Assembly: GCA_003508755.1 (NCBI GenBank)
Contig: DNTK01000233.1
Span: 1-6,686, forward strand
Length of the DNA stretch: 6,686 nucleotides
Source: Bacteroidales bacterium
GTDB lineage: Bacteria > Bacteroidota > Bacteroidia > Bacteroidales > UBA10428
Direction: 5' to 3'
Positions 1 through 6,229 of this stretch are shown here, piece after piece (position 1 is the stretch's first letter; each line of letters opens with the position of its first letter). The notes below the pieces were generated by a model. The model did no database searches and was not told the origin of the DNA. It saw nothing but the letters and a program-made list of their open reading frames with translations. Position numbers and translations under genes: made by a program.

Positions 1-180
1 CTTTTTATTGGCTATTTTCGCCTTTAGGGGAGTTTTATAACTATCGATGCTATAATCGCGGGCTTTTTGATGTTTAGCCTGGTATTCTTTTTTATTTTCC
101 TCATCAGGCTCCTGGCTGTAAAGTTTTGGCAATGAAAATGATAGAAAAAACAAAATTACGTAACACCCAAATCGATACAT
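1..180 (-). CDS. Secreted protein of unknown function, N-terminal part (runs off the left edge)
   Basis: Reading the minus strand from an ATG at 180-178 gives 60 codons with no stop before the window edge, so this is the 5' part of a longer gene. The first ~22 residues form a typical Sec signal peptide: a short basic start (MYR), a hydrophobic stretch rich in Phe, Leu and Ile, then LYS-Q, where cleavage before Gln is common in Bacteroidota. The mature part begins with an acidic and then lysine-rich, highly charged stretch (EPDEENKKEY...) with no recognisable motif. A purine-rich GAGGGAAG sequence sits just before the ATG and supports this start. The gene lies 70 bp downstream of the metallophosphoesterase gene on the same strand and may be co-transcribed with it. 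I do not recognise the family, and the visible part is too short to assign a function. Export to the periplasm or beyond is the only inference I would make. Confidence 0.7.
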   Translation of the reverse strand, partial: MYRFGCYVILFFLSFSLPKLYSQEPDEENKKEYQAKHQKARDYSIDSYKTPLKAKIANKK

Positions 181-202
181 TCTTCCCTCGAATTTATTTA
201 GA

Positions 203-222
203 AGTTTCTACGTGATGAAACT
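203..222. repeat. Short inverted repeat between two minus-strand genes
   Basis: AGTTTC and GAAACT form a 6-bp perfect stem around an 8-base loop (TACGTGAT) in the 70-bp gap between the metallophosphoesterase stop and the next minus-strand start. There is no T-run after it on either strand, so it is not a convincing terminator. It could be a weak processing or protein-binding site, or chance. Confidence 0.25.
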
Positions 223-250
223 GAATTTGTTTGGGGAATTTATAAAAATT

Positions 251-1495
251 TTAGATACGATTTAAAGTTATTAGTGCAATCTCGGGACGTATTCCTACAC
301 GACCCGGAAAACCAATAAATCCAATGCCTACACTAACAAAAAGCTTTTGGTCGTTTTTCTTGTACAATCCTGCCCATCGTGGATATTTAAATTTTACCGG
401 ACTCCATTTAATATTTTTATAATTGATGCCAAACTGCATACCATGGGTATGCCCGGAGAGTGTTAAATCGATATCAGTTTTATCCAAAACTTCCGCATCC
501 CAATGTGAGGGATCATGTGACAGTAGAATTTTATAGGGAACAGTGTCAATTTTGCTTATGGCAGTATCCAAATTCCCATATTGAGGAAAAGGAGGTAATC
601 CCCAATTCTCGACTCCTAATATCCCTATTTTTTCATTTTTCTTTTCAAGTACGATGGCGTCATTGTTCAAAAGCTTGAATCCAATTTGATGCTGGAGCGA
701 TTTAAGTTTATCAAGATTTTCTTGTGCCTCAAGGCTCGATTTCCATCGAACATATTCTCCATAGTCGTGATTTCCTAGAACAGAATATACACCATGCTTT
801 GCATTTAGTTGTTGTAATTGGGGGATAAATTCTTCAACCTCACCCGCCACATTGTTTACTAAATCGCCTGTAAAGAGTATAAGATCAGCTTCAAGTGAAT
901 TTATCCGGTTTACAGCTTCCTGTATTCGTTCAGGTTTTCCATAGTAACTTCCTATATGCCAATCCGATATATGCACAATCTTAAACTTATCAAAAGCTTT
1001 TGGAATGTTCTGGCTTTCGATGCGAACAGTATTGACCTTATAATGATACTTGCCATGCACAATACCATAAAAAGTAAAGAAAAAGAGGAACGAGGAGAGA
1101 ATTGCGCCGGTATATCTAAAAAATTGATTATTTGCAAGTTGCAGAGAGGGATTAAACTTATTAATTAAGAAAACCACACCATTGGATAAATCATTGCCTA
1201 ATTCGAATGCCGAAAAGATTAGTTTAGGAACATAAAACAGTATCATCACACCCATAAAAGTGTAAAAGGTGCGATAATACAATTTCCCTGAATTTAATTC
1301 AGGCATTTTACGAATAATTACAAATGTCATTACACTTATAAATAAGGGGATAAGCCAATAAATAGTTCCTGAAATCCATTTTGCGCTTGCGCTCCAGTCT
1401 GCAGATAACTGTCTTAAGCCTCTAAAAGCATATACATCAACTAAAAACAATATAGCCAATACTATAAATACAAATTTTCCCGGGCCTCCTTGCAT
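251..1495 (-). CDS. Membrane-anchored calcineurin-like metallophosphoesterase
   Basis: This 414-residue protein has two parts. The N-terminal ~150 residues hold about four hydrophobic segments (roughly 8-25, 40-62, 74-95 and 127-147) that should anchor it in the inner membrane. From about residue 157 to the end it is a calcineurin-type phosphoesterase domain with the full metal-site set in order: D178-x-H180 (SDWH), G210-D211, GNHD 241-244, H327 (SHDP) and GHTH 348-351. The ending GFPGRVGIRPE is typical of the COG1408 (YkuE/YaeI-like) branch. Members hydrolyse phosphate mono- or diesters using two metal ions, and some relatives act on lipid-linked or nucleotide-sugar phosphates. The substrate here cannot be read from the sequence. 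AAGGAAA lies 2 bases before the ATG and supports the start. The gene is followed by a secreted-protein gene on the same strand. No catalytic residue appears to be missing, so it is probably active. Confidence 0.93.
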   Translation of the reverse strand: MQGGPGKFVFIVLAILFLVDVYAFRGLRQLSADWSASAKWISGTIYWLIPLFISVMTFVIIRKMPELNSGKLYYRTFYTFMGVMILFYVPKLIFSAFELGNDLSNGVVFLINKFNPSLQLANNQFFRYTGAILSSFLFFFTFYGIVHGKYHYKVNTVRIESQNIPKAFDKFKIVHISDWHIGSYYGKPERIQEAVNRINSLEADLILFTGDLVNNVAGEVEEFIPQLQQLNAKHGVYSVLGNHDYGEYVRWKSSLEAQENLDKLKSLQHQIGFKLLNNDAIVLEKKNEKIGILGVENWGLPPFPQYGNLDTAISKIDTVPYKILLSHDPSHWDAEVLDKTDIDLTLSGHTHGMQFGINYKNIKWSPVKFKYPRWAGLYKKNDQKLFVSVGIGFIGFPGRVGIRPEIALITLNRI

Positions 1496-1622
1496 ATTTT
1501 CCTTTTAAAATGAATAATTACGAGTTATAACAATTTGCAGAAACATTAAGTTCTATTGTTCATTGATTAAAAGTACCATCGGTTTTTTCAACAAAACTCT
1601 GTATTTAGGTGAAATATGCCAG

Positions 1623-1634
1623 TTAATCGATTAA
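1623..1634. repeat. Perfect 12-bp palindrome TTAATCGATTAA
   Basis: A perfect self-complementary 12-mer in the divergent promoter region. It is enclosed by a second, outer inverted repeat (TATGCC at 1615-1620 and GGCATA at 1650-1655). The arrangement fits a dimeric regulator site or a cruciform, but no regulator is known and the AT-rich background raises the chance of coincidence. Confidence 0.35.
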
Positions 1635-1701
1635 GACCCCCTTTACACCGGCATAATTTATCAGACCTTAAGATTTTTTAAAAAATACCTCGTAATAAGC
1701 A

Positions 1702-1722
1702 ACTCAAAATTAAAATTTGAGT
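1702..1722. repeat. Inverted repeat just upstream of the nuclease-like gene
   Basis: ACTCAAA and TTTGAGT are perfect 7-bp arms around a 7-base AT loop, 44 bases before the start codon of the rightward gene. The right arm contains the TTTG that would be the -33 box of a possible promoter. It could therefore be an operator overlapping the promoter, which is inferred from position only. Confidence 0.35.
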
Positions 1723-1766
1723 ATAAGCAGTTCAGTATGTATTAATTTTAAAAAAAGGAATTCAAA

Positions 1767-2522
1767 ATGAAGAAAGTAAGGGTAATAGTTGTTTTATTTT
1801 TGACATTATCAGCACTTAGTGCGCAGGTGCCTCAAAACATGCTTCCATCAAAAATGGCACGAGAGCAAATTATTGAGCACAAAGCATATACAATGTCTTA
1901 CAGCTCGAGCTATGTGGTGCCATCATGGCTGGCATATAAAGTCACCAACCCGACTGTTAATAAGGAGGCAACTGTTAAGGGTAAATACATTCCTGATCCA
2001 AAAATTACTACTCGTGCTGCCAGTAAAAAAGACTACAAAAAGTCTGGCTACCTGATGGCTCAATTGTGTAATTACCTCGACGTGATGCACATCGAAGGAG
2101 CTGCTGAAGAGACATTTTATACATCGAATATTGTACCCATGAAGCTTGCCTTTTATCAGCATATGTGGTTAAAAACAGAAGATCTCATTCGATTGTGGCT
2201 GAGAGATAAAGAAGCGTTTTATGTGTTCACTGGCCCCATCACTAAAGATGCACCCTTCCCAACAATAGGTTCAAACAAAGTATCTGTACCAAAGCATTAT
2301 TATAAGGTTGTTTACGATCCAGATAACCAGGAGGCTATTGCCTTTAAGTTTAAGAATGGCATGTCTTCAGGAAGTTTAAAATCCTACAGTATGTCAGTAG
2401 CAGATTTGGAAAAAATTACAGAAATTGATTTCTTCCCGGGGTTTGATGAATCACTTAAGGAACGATTGAAATCGAAGGTGAACTATGAGTTCTGGAATTT
2501 CGAATTGGAAGAGGAATTATAA
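1767..2522 (+). CDS. Secreted DNA/RNA non-specific endonuclease-fold protein, catalytic motif lost
   Basis: The 251-residue product starts with a Sec signal peptide (MKKVRVIVVLFLTLSALSA, cleavage likely before Gln20). The rest follows the Endonuclease_NS (NucA/EndoG) family core: YVVPSWLAYKVT near 49-60, KKSGY at 91-95, ETFYTSNIVP at 115-124, YVFTGPI at 152-158, IGSNKVSVPKHYYKVVYD at 167-184, AIAFKF at 190-195, and the ending SVADLEKITEIDFFPG at 210-225. The catalytic SGY-DRGH-LAP motif reads SGY-LMAQ-LCN, so the general-base His is Gln99. The Mg-binding Asn expected in the P-Q-x4-N segment is Tyr130. The length from SGY to ETFY is the usual one, so these are substitutions, not a frameshift. 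The frame is intact throughout. It therefore looks like a secreted, catalytically inactive homologue that may bind nucleic acid or a partner. AGGAA six bases before the ATG supports the start. The gene stands alone and ends before a terminator. Confidence 0.85.
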   Translation: MKKVRVIVVLFLTLSALSAQVPQNMLPSKMAREQIIEHKAYTMSYSSSYVVPSWLAYKVTNPTVNKEATVKGKYIPDPKITTRAASKKDYKKSGYLMAQLCNYLDVMHIEGAAEETFYTSNIVPMKLAFYQHMWLKTEDLIRLWLRDKEAFYVFTGPITKDAPFPTIGSNKVSVPKHYYKVVYDPDNQEAIAFKFKNGMSSGSLKSYSMSVADLEKITEIDFFPGFDESLKERLKSKVNYEFWNFELEEEL

Positions 2523-2575
2523 CTTTTAAAACCTCACATGTATATTTTTCAGGAATACACCATTTTAAAATATAA

Positions 2576-2606
2576 AAAGAGGCTGTCCATAAAGGATGGC
2601 CTCTTT
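2576..2606. terminator. Bidirectional intrinsic terminator
   Basis: AAAGAGGCTGTCC and GGATGGCCTCTTT pair into a 13-bp stem (two G-T wobbles near the middle in DNA terms) with the loop ATAAA. Read on the minus strand, the stem runs into TTTTTATATTTT, a good U-tract ending the CBS-domain gene transcript. On the plus strand the stem ends in CTCTTT and is followed by ACATTTTGATT, so it also serves the nuclease-like gene, which stops about 50 bases upstream. The location between two convergent genes is what a shared terminator needs. Confidence 0.88.
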
Positions 2607-2648
2607 ACATTTTGATTAAAAGCTTAATAGAATAGGTTAAAGGAAATT

Positions 2649-3086
2649 TTATCGCTTACCAACAATATAGTCTTCGAGTTGATTAATGGTATTGTTTTGT
2701 GCCTGAATAATTTTGTTTACTACATCACCAATAGACACAATTCCAAGCAGCTTCTCACCCTCATCCATAACAGGCAGGTGCCTTACCCTGTTATCGGTCA
2801 TTAGTTTCATACATTCGTTTATGGTTGTAACTGGTTTTACTGCATAAACGCGGTCGGTCATCAATTCTTCAACTTTTGAATCGCGTGAGGTTTTTCCCAT
2901 TAAAACAAGTTTACGGGCATAATCGCGCTCAGAAAAAATTCCTTGCACTTTTTCGTTTTTAAGCACTAAAACAGCTCCTACATTGTTGCCGGCCATTTTT
3001 TTTAATGCTTCATAAACTGTGGCATCCGGATCAACTGTAATACAATCGTATCCCTTGGTCTCTAAAATATCTTTTACTGAATACAT
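2649..3086 (-). CDS. Two-CBS-domain protein
   Basis: The 145-residue protein is almost entirely a CBS pair: repeat 1 spans about residues 5-61 and ends in GIFSERDYARK, and repeat 2 spans about 72-129 and ends in GIVSIGDVV. RHLPVMD at 102-108 is a classic CBS signature. No enzyme, DNA-binding or transporter domain is attached. Stand-alone CBS pairs usually bind adenine nucleotides (AMP, ATP, SAM or NAD-type ligands) and act as energy or redox sensors on a partner protein. It is the last gene of the leftward hydrogenase block, 99 bp after the maturation protease gene. It may be co-transcribed, but a promoter-like sequence precedes it, and there is no strong Shine-Dalgarno sequence before its ATG. 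Any link to hydrogenase control is inferred from position alone. It is followed by the terminator at 2576-2606. Confidence 0.92.
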   Translation of the reverse strand: MYSVKDILETKGYDCITVDPDATVYEALKKMAGNNVGAVLVLKNEKVQGIFSERDYARKLVLMGKTSRDSKVEELMTDRVYAVKPVTTINECMKLMTDNRVRHLPVMDEGEKLLGIVSIGDVVNKIIQAQNNTINQLEDYIVGKR

Positions 3087-3126
3087 AAATATGGAATTAA
3101 TAGTTAATACTCGATTTCAATTTGGT

Positions 3127-3157
3127 ATAAGTTACTGAATAGTTGATACTTTTCAAA
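3127..3157 (-). promoter_or_regulatory. Possible Bacteroidota-type promoter for the CBS gene
   Basis: On the minus strand, TTTG (3157-3154) is followed after 19 bases by TAACTTAT (3134-3127). This fits the spacing of the Bacteroidota -33 TTTG / -7 TAnnTTTG promoter, although only four of the six fixed -7 bases match. The predicted transcript would have a leader of about 35 bases before the CBS start at 3086. In AT-rich DNA such matches occur by chance. Confidence 0.35.
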
Positions 3158-3185
3158 ACAATATAGCACTATCGCTTTAAGAGGG

Positions 3186-3707
3186 TCACAACCAGTTGCC
3201 ATGGCTGTCAGGTTCTTTCTTAACTACTTTATTATGCAGTAGTTTTTCAATAATCTTTAAAATATCATGCCTGATTTTTGTATAAAATGGTTCAATCTCA
3301 TGCGAAAGTTTTGTGCTGAATAATTCCGACTCCACAATCTCCACGGCCAGAATATGAACCTGAACAGGAACTTTTATCCCGAGCCTTTCTGCAATTCTGT
3401 TTGATGACCGAAATGTGATGTTATGAAAGCTTGTTAAATGCAAGGTATCCTTAAAATTATCTGGAGTAAAATGATAAATGGTTGCAGGAGGATGGTGCCC
3501 TGTTTTAATACCATCCAGGATGATAGCCTTTGTATAACCATCCATAAGTTCCAATACTTGCATACCACTTTCAAAAACCTCTTTGAACTCTACATCAGGT
3601 TCTTTAATTCGTTGCTGTAAATCGCGAAGCAATCGAATGCCTATGCCGTCGTCCGACAAGATATCATTGCCCATACCCATGACTAATATTTTCTGACTCG
3701 TGCTCAT
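3186..3707 (-). CDS. [NiFe] hydrogenase maturation endopeptidase (HybD/HycI type)
   Basis: This 173-residue protein begins with the family signature GMGNDILSDDGIG (11-23). Proteins of this family recognise nickel in the immature hydrogenase large subunit and cut off its C-terminal tail, which closes the active site. The three nickel-contact positions known from E. coli HybD (Glu16, Asp62, His93) correspond by eye to Asp20, Asp65 (ILDGIKTG) and His95 (LTSFHN). Asp in place of the first Glu is a conservative change. The gene begins 8 bp after the large-subunit stop codon, which indicates co-transcription. AGGAG lies inside the end of the preceding gene, about 15 bases before the ATG, slightly farther than ideal. 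The adjacent large subunit retains a cleavable 26-residue tail, the obvious substrate. The ~25-residue lysine-rich tail ending in HGNWL has no clear role. Confidence 0.93.
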   Translation of the reverse strand: MSTSQKILVMGMGNDILSDDGIGIRLLRDLQQRIKEPDVEFKEVFESGMQVLELMDGYTKAIILDGIKTGHHPPATIYHFTPDNFKDTLHLTSFHNITFRSSNRIAERLGIKVPVQVHILAVEIVESELFSTKLSHEIEPFYTKIRHDILKIIEKLLHNKVVKKEPDSHGNWL

Positions 3708-3715
3708 GTTAGAAA

Positions 3716-5179
3716 CTATTTTCTCCTTATTGTTCTAAATACATCACCATTCATATTTCTGAAATGAACAACCAAAGGCATTTTCCCTGGCAAATGATGG
3801 GTCGCACATGAGAAGCAGGGATCATATGCTCTAAAAGCCATTTCAATCATGTTTAATATTCCTGAGTCTACCTTTATGCCTTGATGAATAATTTTCTGAG
3901 CAGCTTTTTTCAACGACATACAAATGGCTGCATTGTTATTGGTTGTACCCACAACGATGTTCACTTTTGTAACAATGCCTTTTTTATCGGTCCAATAGTG
4001 ATGCGTGAGTGTACCGCGCTGTGCTTCAACAGTTCCAACTCCCTCTCCTGTAAATTTAAAATCTCGATTTTGCAGTTCATTTCCAATTATCTCATCATCG
4101 CGGGCGAGGTCTAAGCAATGCTCGGCTGCATACAACAATTCAACGAGGCGGGCCCAATGCATGGCAAGCGTTGAATGCACAGGCTTTCCTCCAAATGTAT
4201 TATACATGTTCTCAAATTCTTTTTGTGCTAATGGAGTAGCCATTCCCTCTGAAACATTCAGGCGTGATAAAGGTGTGGCCTGGTAAACACCTGAATCATT
4301 TCCTTCGTTAAACCCATTCCAACCCATCTTTTTTAAGTAAGGAAATTTTAAATAGCTCCATTCTTCAACCCGCTCTTCAATAAAGTTCAGGTAATCTTCG
4401 GGCAAATATTTATAAAGTTCTATGCCATCAATATTCACCACCCTTATAGAGCCGTCGTAAAAGTTTACTTTATTATTGGTGTCGACCATACCCATGGAAT
4501 GGATTTTCAGGTTGTAAGGACCATTCAAAATAAGATCTACATAGTCGTTATTTCCCAGAACAACATCTTTGAAAAGATTGAGCGAAAATTGGGCGAACTC
4601 AACAAAACCCTCTGCCTTATCCACTATATCGAACCGTTGTTCTTCGCTGAGTCCCTTGCGAACGCCGCCGGGAATATTCATAACCACATGTGTCTGATGT
4701 CCACCCAGCAAGGCTTGAATTTCTTGTGCTAACCTGCGTTGCTTGATTACTTCTGTTCCCACCTCTTTTCCTACTTTCCCAATAACACCTAAAATATTTC
4801 TATCTTCGGGTTTTGCATTGGGACCTACCACAAAATCAGGTGCAGCCAGGGCATAAAAGTGTGCAATATGACTGTGAACAAAGTGCGCCATATAAAACAA
4901 CTCCCGTAATTTTCGGGCGGTGGATGTAGGTTCTACCCCATAAACTTTGTCGGCAGCTTTCCCGGAGGCCATGTGGTGGCATCCTGGGCACACACCACAA
5001 ATTTTAGTAACAATTTGCGATAATTCCTCGACGGGCCTGCCTTCACAGAATTTTTCAAACCCCCTTAACTCCGGTACCTGGAAATATACATTATCCACTT
5101 CACCTTCATCGGTGCAGAATATCTCGATTTTGCCATGACCCTCAAGTCGAGTTATTGGATCAATTGTATAGCGTTTCAT
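3716..5179 (-). CDS. mvhA: [NiFe] hydrogenase large subunit, group 3c (MvhA-like)
   Basis: The 487-residue protein carries the Ni-Fe active site that splits or makes H2. Near the N-terminus, TRLEGHGKI contains the conserved Glu13 of large subunits. The L1 motif is KICGVCPGCHH (59-69), giving nickel ligands Cys61 and Cys64, and L2 is DPCFSCATH (453-461), giving Cys455 and Cys458. All four ligands are present. A 26-residue extension after His461 (HLPGKMPLVV...) would be removed by the protease encoded next door. LPGKMPL after L2 and the neighbouring MvhD-type gene favour group 3c, the cytosolic methyl-viologen-reducing branch, over the NAD(P)-linked 3b/3d branches. There is no export signal, as expected for a cytosolic enzyme. 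The start lies 12 bp after the small-subunit stop. Unusual points are Lys59 where Arg is common in L1 and an extra Cys67 beside the metal site. The subgroup is inferred from context as well as sequence. Confidence 0.95.
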   Translation of the reverse strand: MKRYTIDPITRLEGHGKIEIFCTDEGEVDNVYFQVPELRGFEKFCEGRPVEELSQIVTKICGVCPGCHHMASGKAADKVYGVEPTSTARKLRELFYMAHFVHSHIAHFYALAAPDFVVGPNAKPEDRNILGVIGKVGKEVGTEVIKQRRLAQEIQALLGGHQTHVVMNIPGGVRKGLSEEQRFDIVDKAEGFVEFAQFSLNLFKDVVLGNNDYVDLILNGPYNLKIHSMGMVDTNNKVNFYDGSIRVVNIDGIELYKYLPEDYLNFIEERVEEWSYLKFPYLKKMGWNGFNEGNDSGVYQATPLSRLNVSEGMATPLAQKEFENMYNTFGGKPVHSTLAMHWARLVELLYAAEHCLDLARDDEIIGNELQNRDFKFTGEGVGTVEAQRGTLTHHYWTDKKGIVTKVNIVVGTTNNNAAICMSLKKAAQKIIHQGIKVDSGILNMIEMAFRAYDPCFSCATHHLPGKMPLVVHFRNMNGDVFRTIRRK

Positions 5180-5191
5180 TTCAGTACTTTT

Positions 5192-6178
5192 TTAGGTTTC
5201 GGACTGTTGATGCACAATTTTTTTATGGAATATGGCAGCCGGCAGGCTATAGCGGTAAAAAGTTCCTGCAGGATCTTCAAGATCTTCCATGATTCTTTCT
5301 ATTTCCTCTGGATTATTCGAATCAATAATGGTTGCAATGGACGACATCATCTTGGCTCCAGGGTCGGTAAGTCCTTCCGGAGGTCCATAGCAGCCGCGAC
5401 AAGGACTGTTGCCTTCAATACACCTGTGACCACAACCACAACGCGTAGCTGGTCCCATACATATTATTCCTTGCTCCAAAAAGCATGTTTCGCCATCGTC
5501 TTTTATTTCGAACGGGCGTTTAAACTGTTTAATACTTTTAGTTTCGGTGCGTTTGCGTGAACATTCGTCGCATTGAGCTTTATCTATTGCTCCAATTACA
5601 GAACCATTAGGCGGCAACTCTTCCTTGTTAACAATGGCCAAAAATACTTCTACTAACCTTTCGGTTTGTGGAGGACAACCAGGAAGAAAGAAATCAACAT
5701 CCACTACCTGATTCAATGCCCTTACCTCGCCGTAAAATTCCGGTAGCTCAAGTATACCCTCTTTAACCTTGACTTCGGTTTTGGGCAAAGTGTGTTTATT
5801 GTTAATGGTTGATTCGCTTTCGAAATATACCCGATTCAACAATTCCTGCCTGGTTGAGAGATTTGCTAATCCGGGAATACCTCCAAGATGTGCACACGAA
5901 CCATAAGCAACCAATATTTTTGATTTTTGTCTGAGCAGATGGGCCATTTCTTCATTTTCACTGTTTCTTATGGCACCGTTATACAAGGTTAAATCAATAT
6001 GGCCATCAGGCATATCTTTCACATCGTCGTATTTGGTATCGAGCGCGATGGGCCAGAAAACCAGGTTGGCATGCTCAGTAACTGTAAAGAGCTGCTCATG
6101 AACATCCAATACGGAAACACAACAACCCCCACAGGCAGCTCCCCAATAAACAGCCATATTTATTTTTGGTTTTTCCAT
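5192..6178 (-). CDS. mvhG: [NiFe] hydrogenase small subunit, group 3c (MvhG-like)
   Basis: The 328-residue protein is the electron-relay partner of the large subunit. There is no Tat signal, so the enzyme is cytosolic. The proximal cluster ligands are visible as C16-x2-C19 (ACGGCC), C95 (YGSCAHLGG) and C168 (PGCPPQ). A second set of cysteines, C203 and C206 (QCDEC), C232, C240, C247, C249, C253, C260 and C263, occupies the C-terminal half. Its blocks GPATRCGCGHRC and PCRGCYGPPEG are typical of the group 3 small subunit. With 14 Cys in total, three [4Fe-4S] clusters are feasible with two to spare. The gene starts 51 bp after the MvhD-like gene and ends 12 bp before the large subunit, consistent with one operon. 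The downstream route for electrons would be MvhD and then an HdrA-type flavoprotein. The cluster count is inferred from motif spacing. Confidence 0.95.
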   Translation of the reverse strand: MEKPKINMAVYWGAACGGCCVSVLDVHEQLFTVTEHANLVFWPIALDTKYDDVKDMPDGHIDLTLYNGAIRNSENEEMAHLLRQKSKILVAYGSCAHLGGIPGLANLSTRQELLNRVYFESESTINNKHTLPKTEVKVKEGILELPEFYGEVRALNQVVDVDFFLPGCPPQTERLVEVFLAIVNKEELPPNGSVIGAIDKAQCDECSRKRTETKSIKQFKRPFEIKDDGETCFLEQGIICMGPATRCGCGHRCIEGNSPCRGCYGPPEGLTDPGAKMMSSIATIIDSNNPEEIERIMEDLEDPAGTFYRYSLPAAIFHKKIVHQQSET

Positions 6179-6229
6179 TGTATTTTAGTTTAGCGTGTTA
6201 AGCCAATTATAGCTTTAGATGAACTCTGT

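Larger units (their letters stand above)
1496..1766. promoter_or_regulatory. Divergent intergenic region with palindromes
   Basis: This 271-bp AT-rich gap separates the leftward metallophosphoesterase from the rightward nuclease-like gene, so it should carry promoters for both. I see no RNA gene or convincing small ORF. It holds three symmetric elements: TTAATCGATTAA (1623-1634), which is itself flanked by TATGCC (1615-1620) and GGCATA (1650-1655); ATTTTTTAAAAAAT (1673-1686); and ACTCAAA-7-TTTGAGT (1702-1722). A TTTG at 1716-1719 with TA-rich DNA about 20-23 bases on (1740-1750) faintly resembles the Bacteroidota -33/-7 promoter, but the leader would be only about 10-20 bases. AGGAA at 1756-1760, 6 bases before the ATG at 1767, is a good ribosome binding site for the rightward gene. 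The operator role of the palindromes is inference. Confidence 0.4.

Noticed and set aside
203..222. Intrinsic terminator after the metallophosphoesterase gene
   Set aside because: The stem is only 6 bp, A/T-rich, and lacks a following T-run on either strand, so it is kept only as an inverted repeat.
1496..1766. tRNA, small RNA or CRISPR repeat in the largest gene-free stretch
   Set aside because: There is no cloverleaf, no repeated unit with regular spacing and no terminator-tailed hairpin. Only the palindromes described are visible.
2043..2120. Frameshift or sequencing error as the cause of the missing DRGH motif
   Set aside because: The other two forward frames across this stretch do not encode DRGH or its flanks, one hits stops at once, and the spacing between the conserved SGY and ETFY blocks is unchanged. 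Substitution is the simpler explanation.
3881..4286. Two overlapping plus-strand open frames inside the hydrogenase large subunit
   Set aside because: Both are antisense to the strongly conserved large subunit and show no protein-family features.
5135..5560. Plus-strand open frame of 141 codons
   Set aside because: It lies antisense to the well-supported small subunit and large-subunit start. Its translation has no domain or plausible start signal, so it is a shadow of the real genes.
6179..6229. Internal promoter between the delta and small-subunit genes
   Set aside because: The 51-bp gap contains no pair of boxes with Bacteroidota-like spacing and no hairpin. Ordinary operon spacing explains it.
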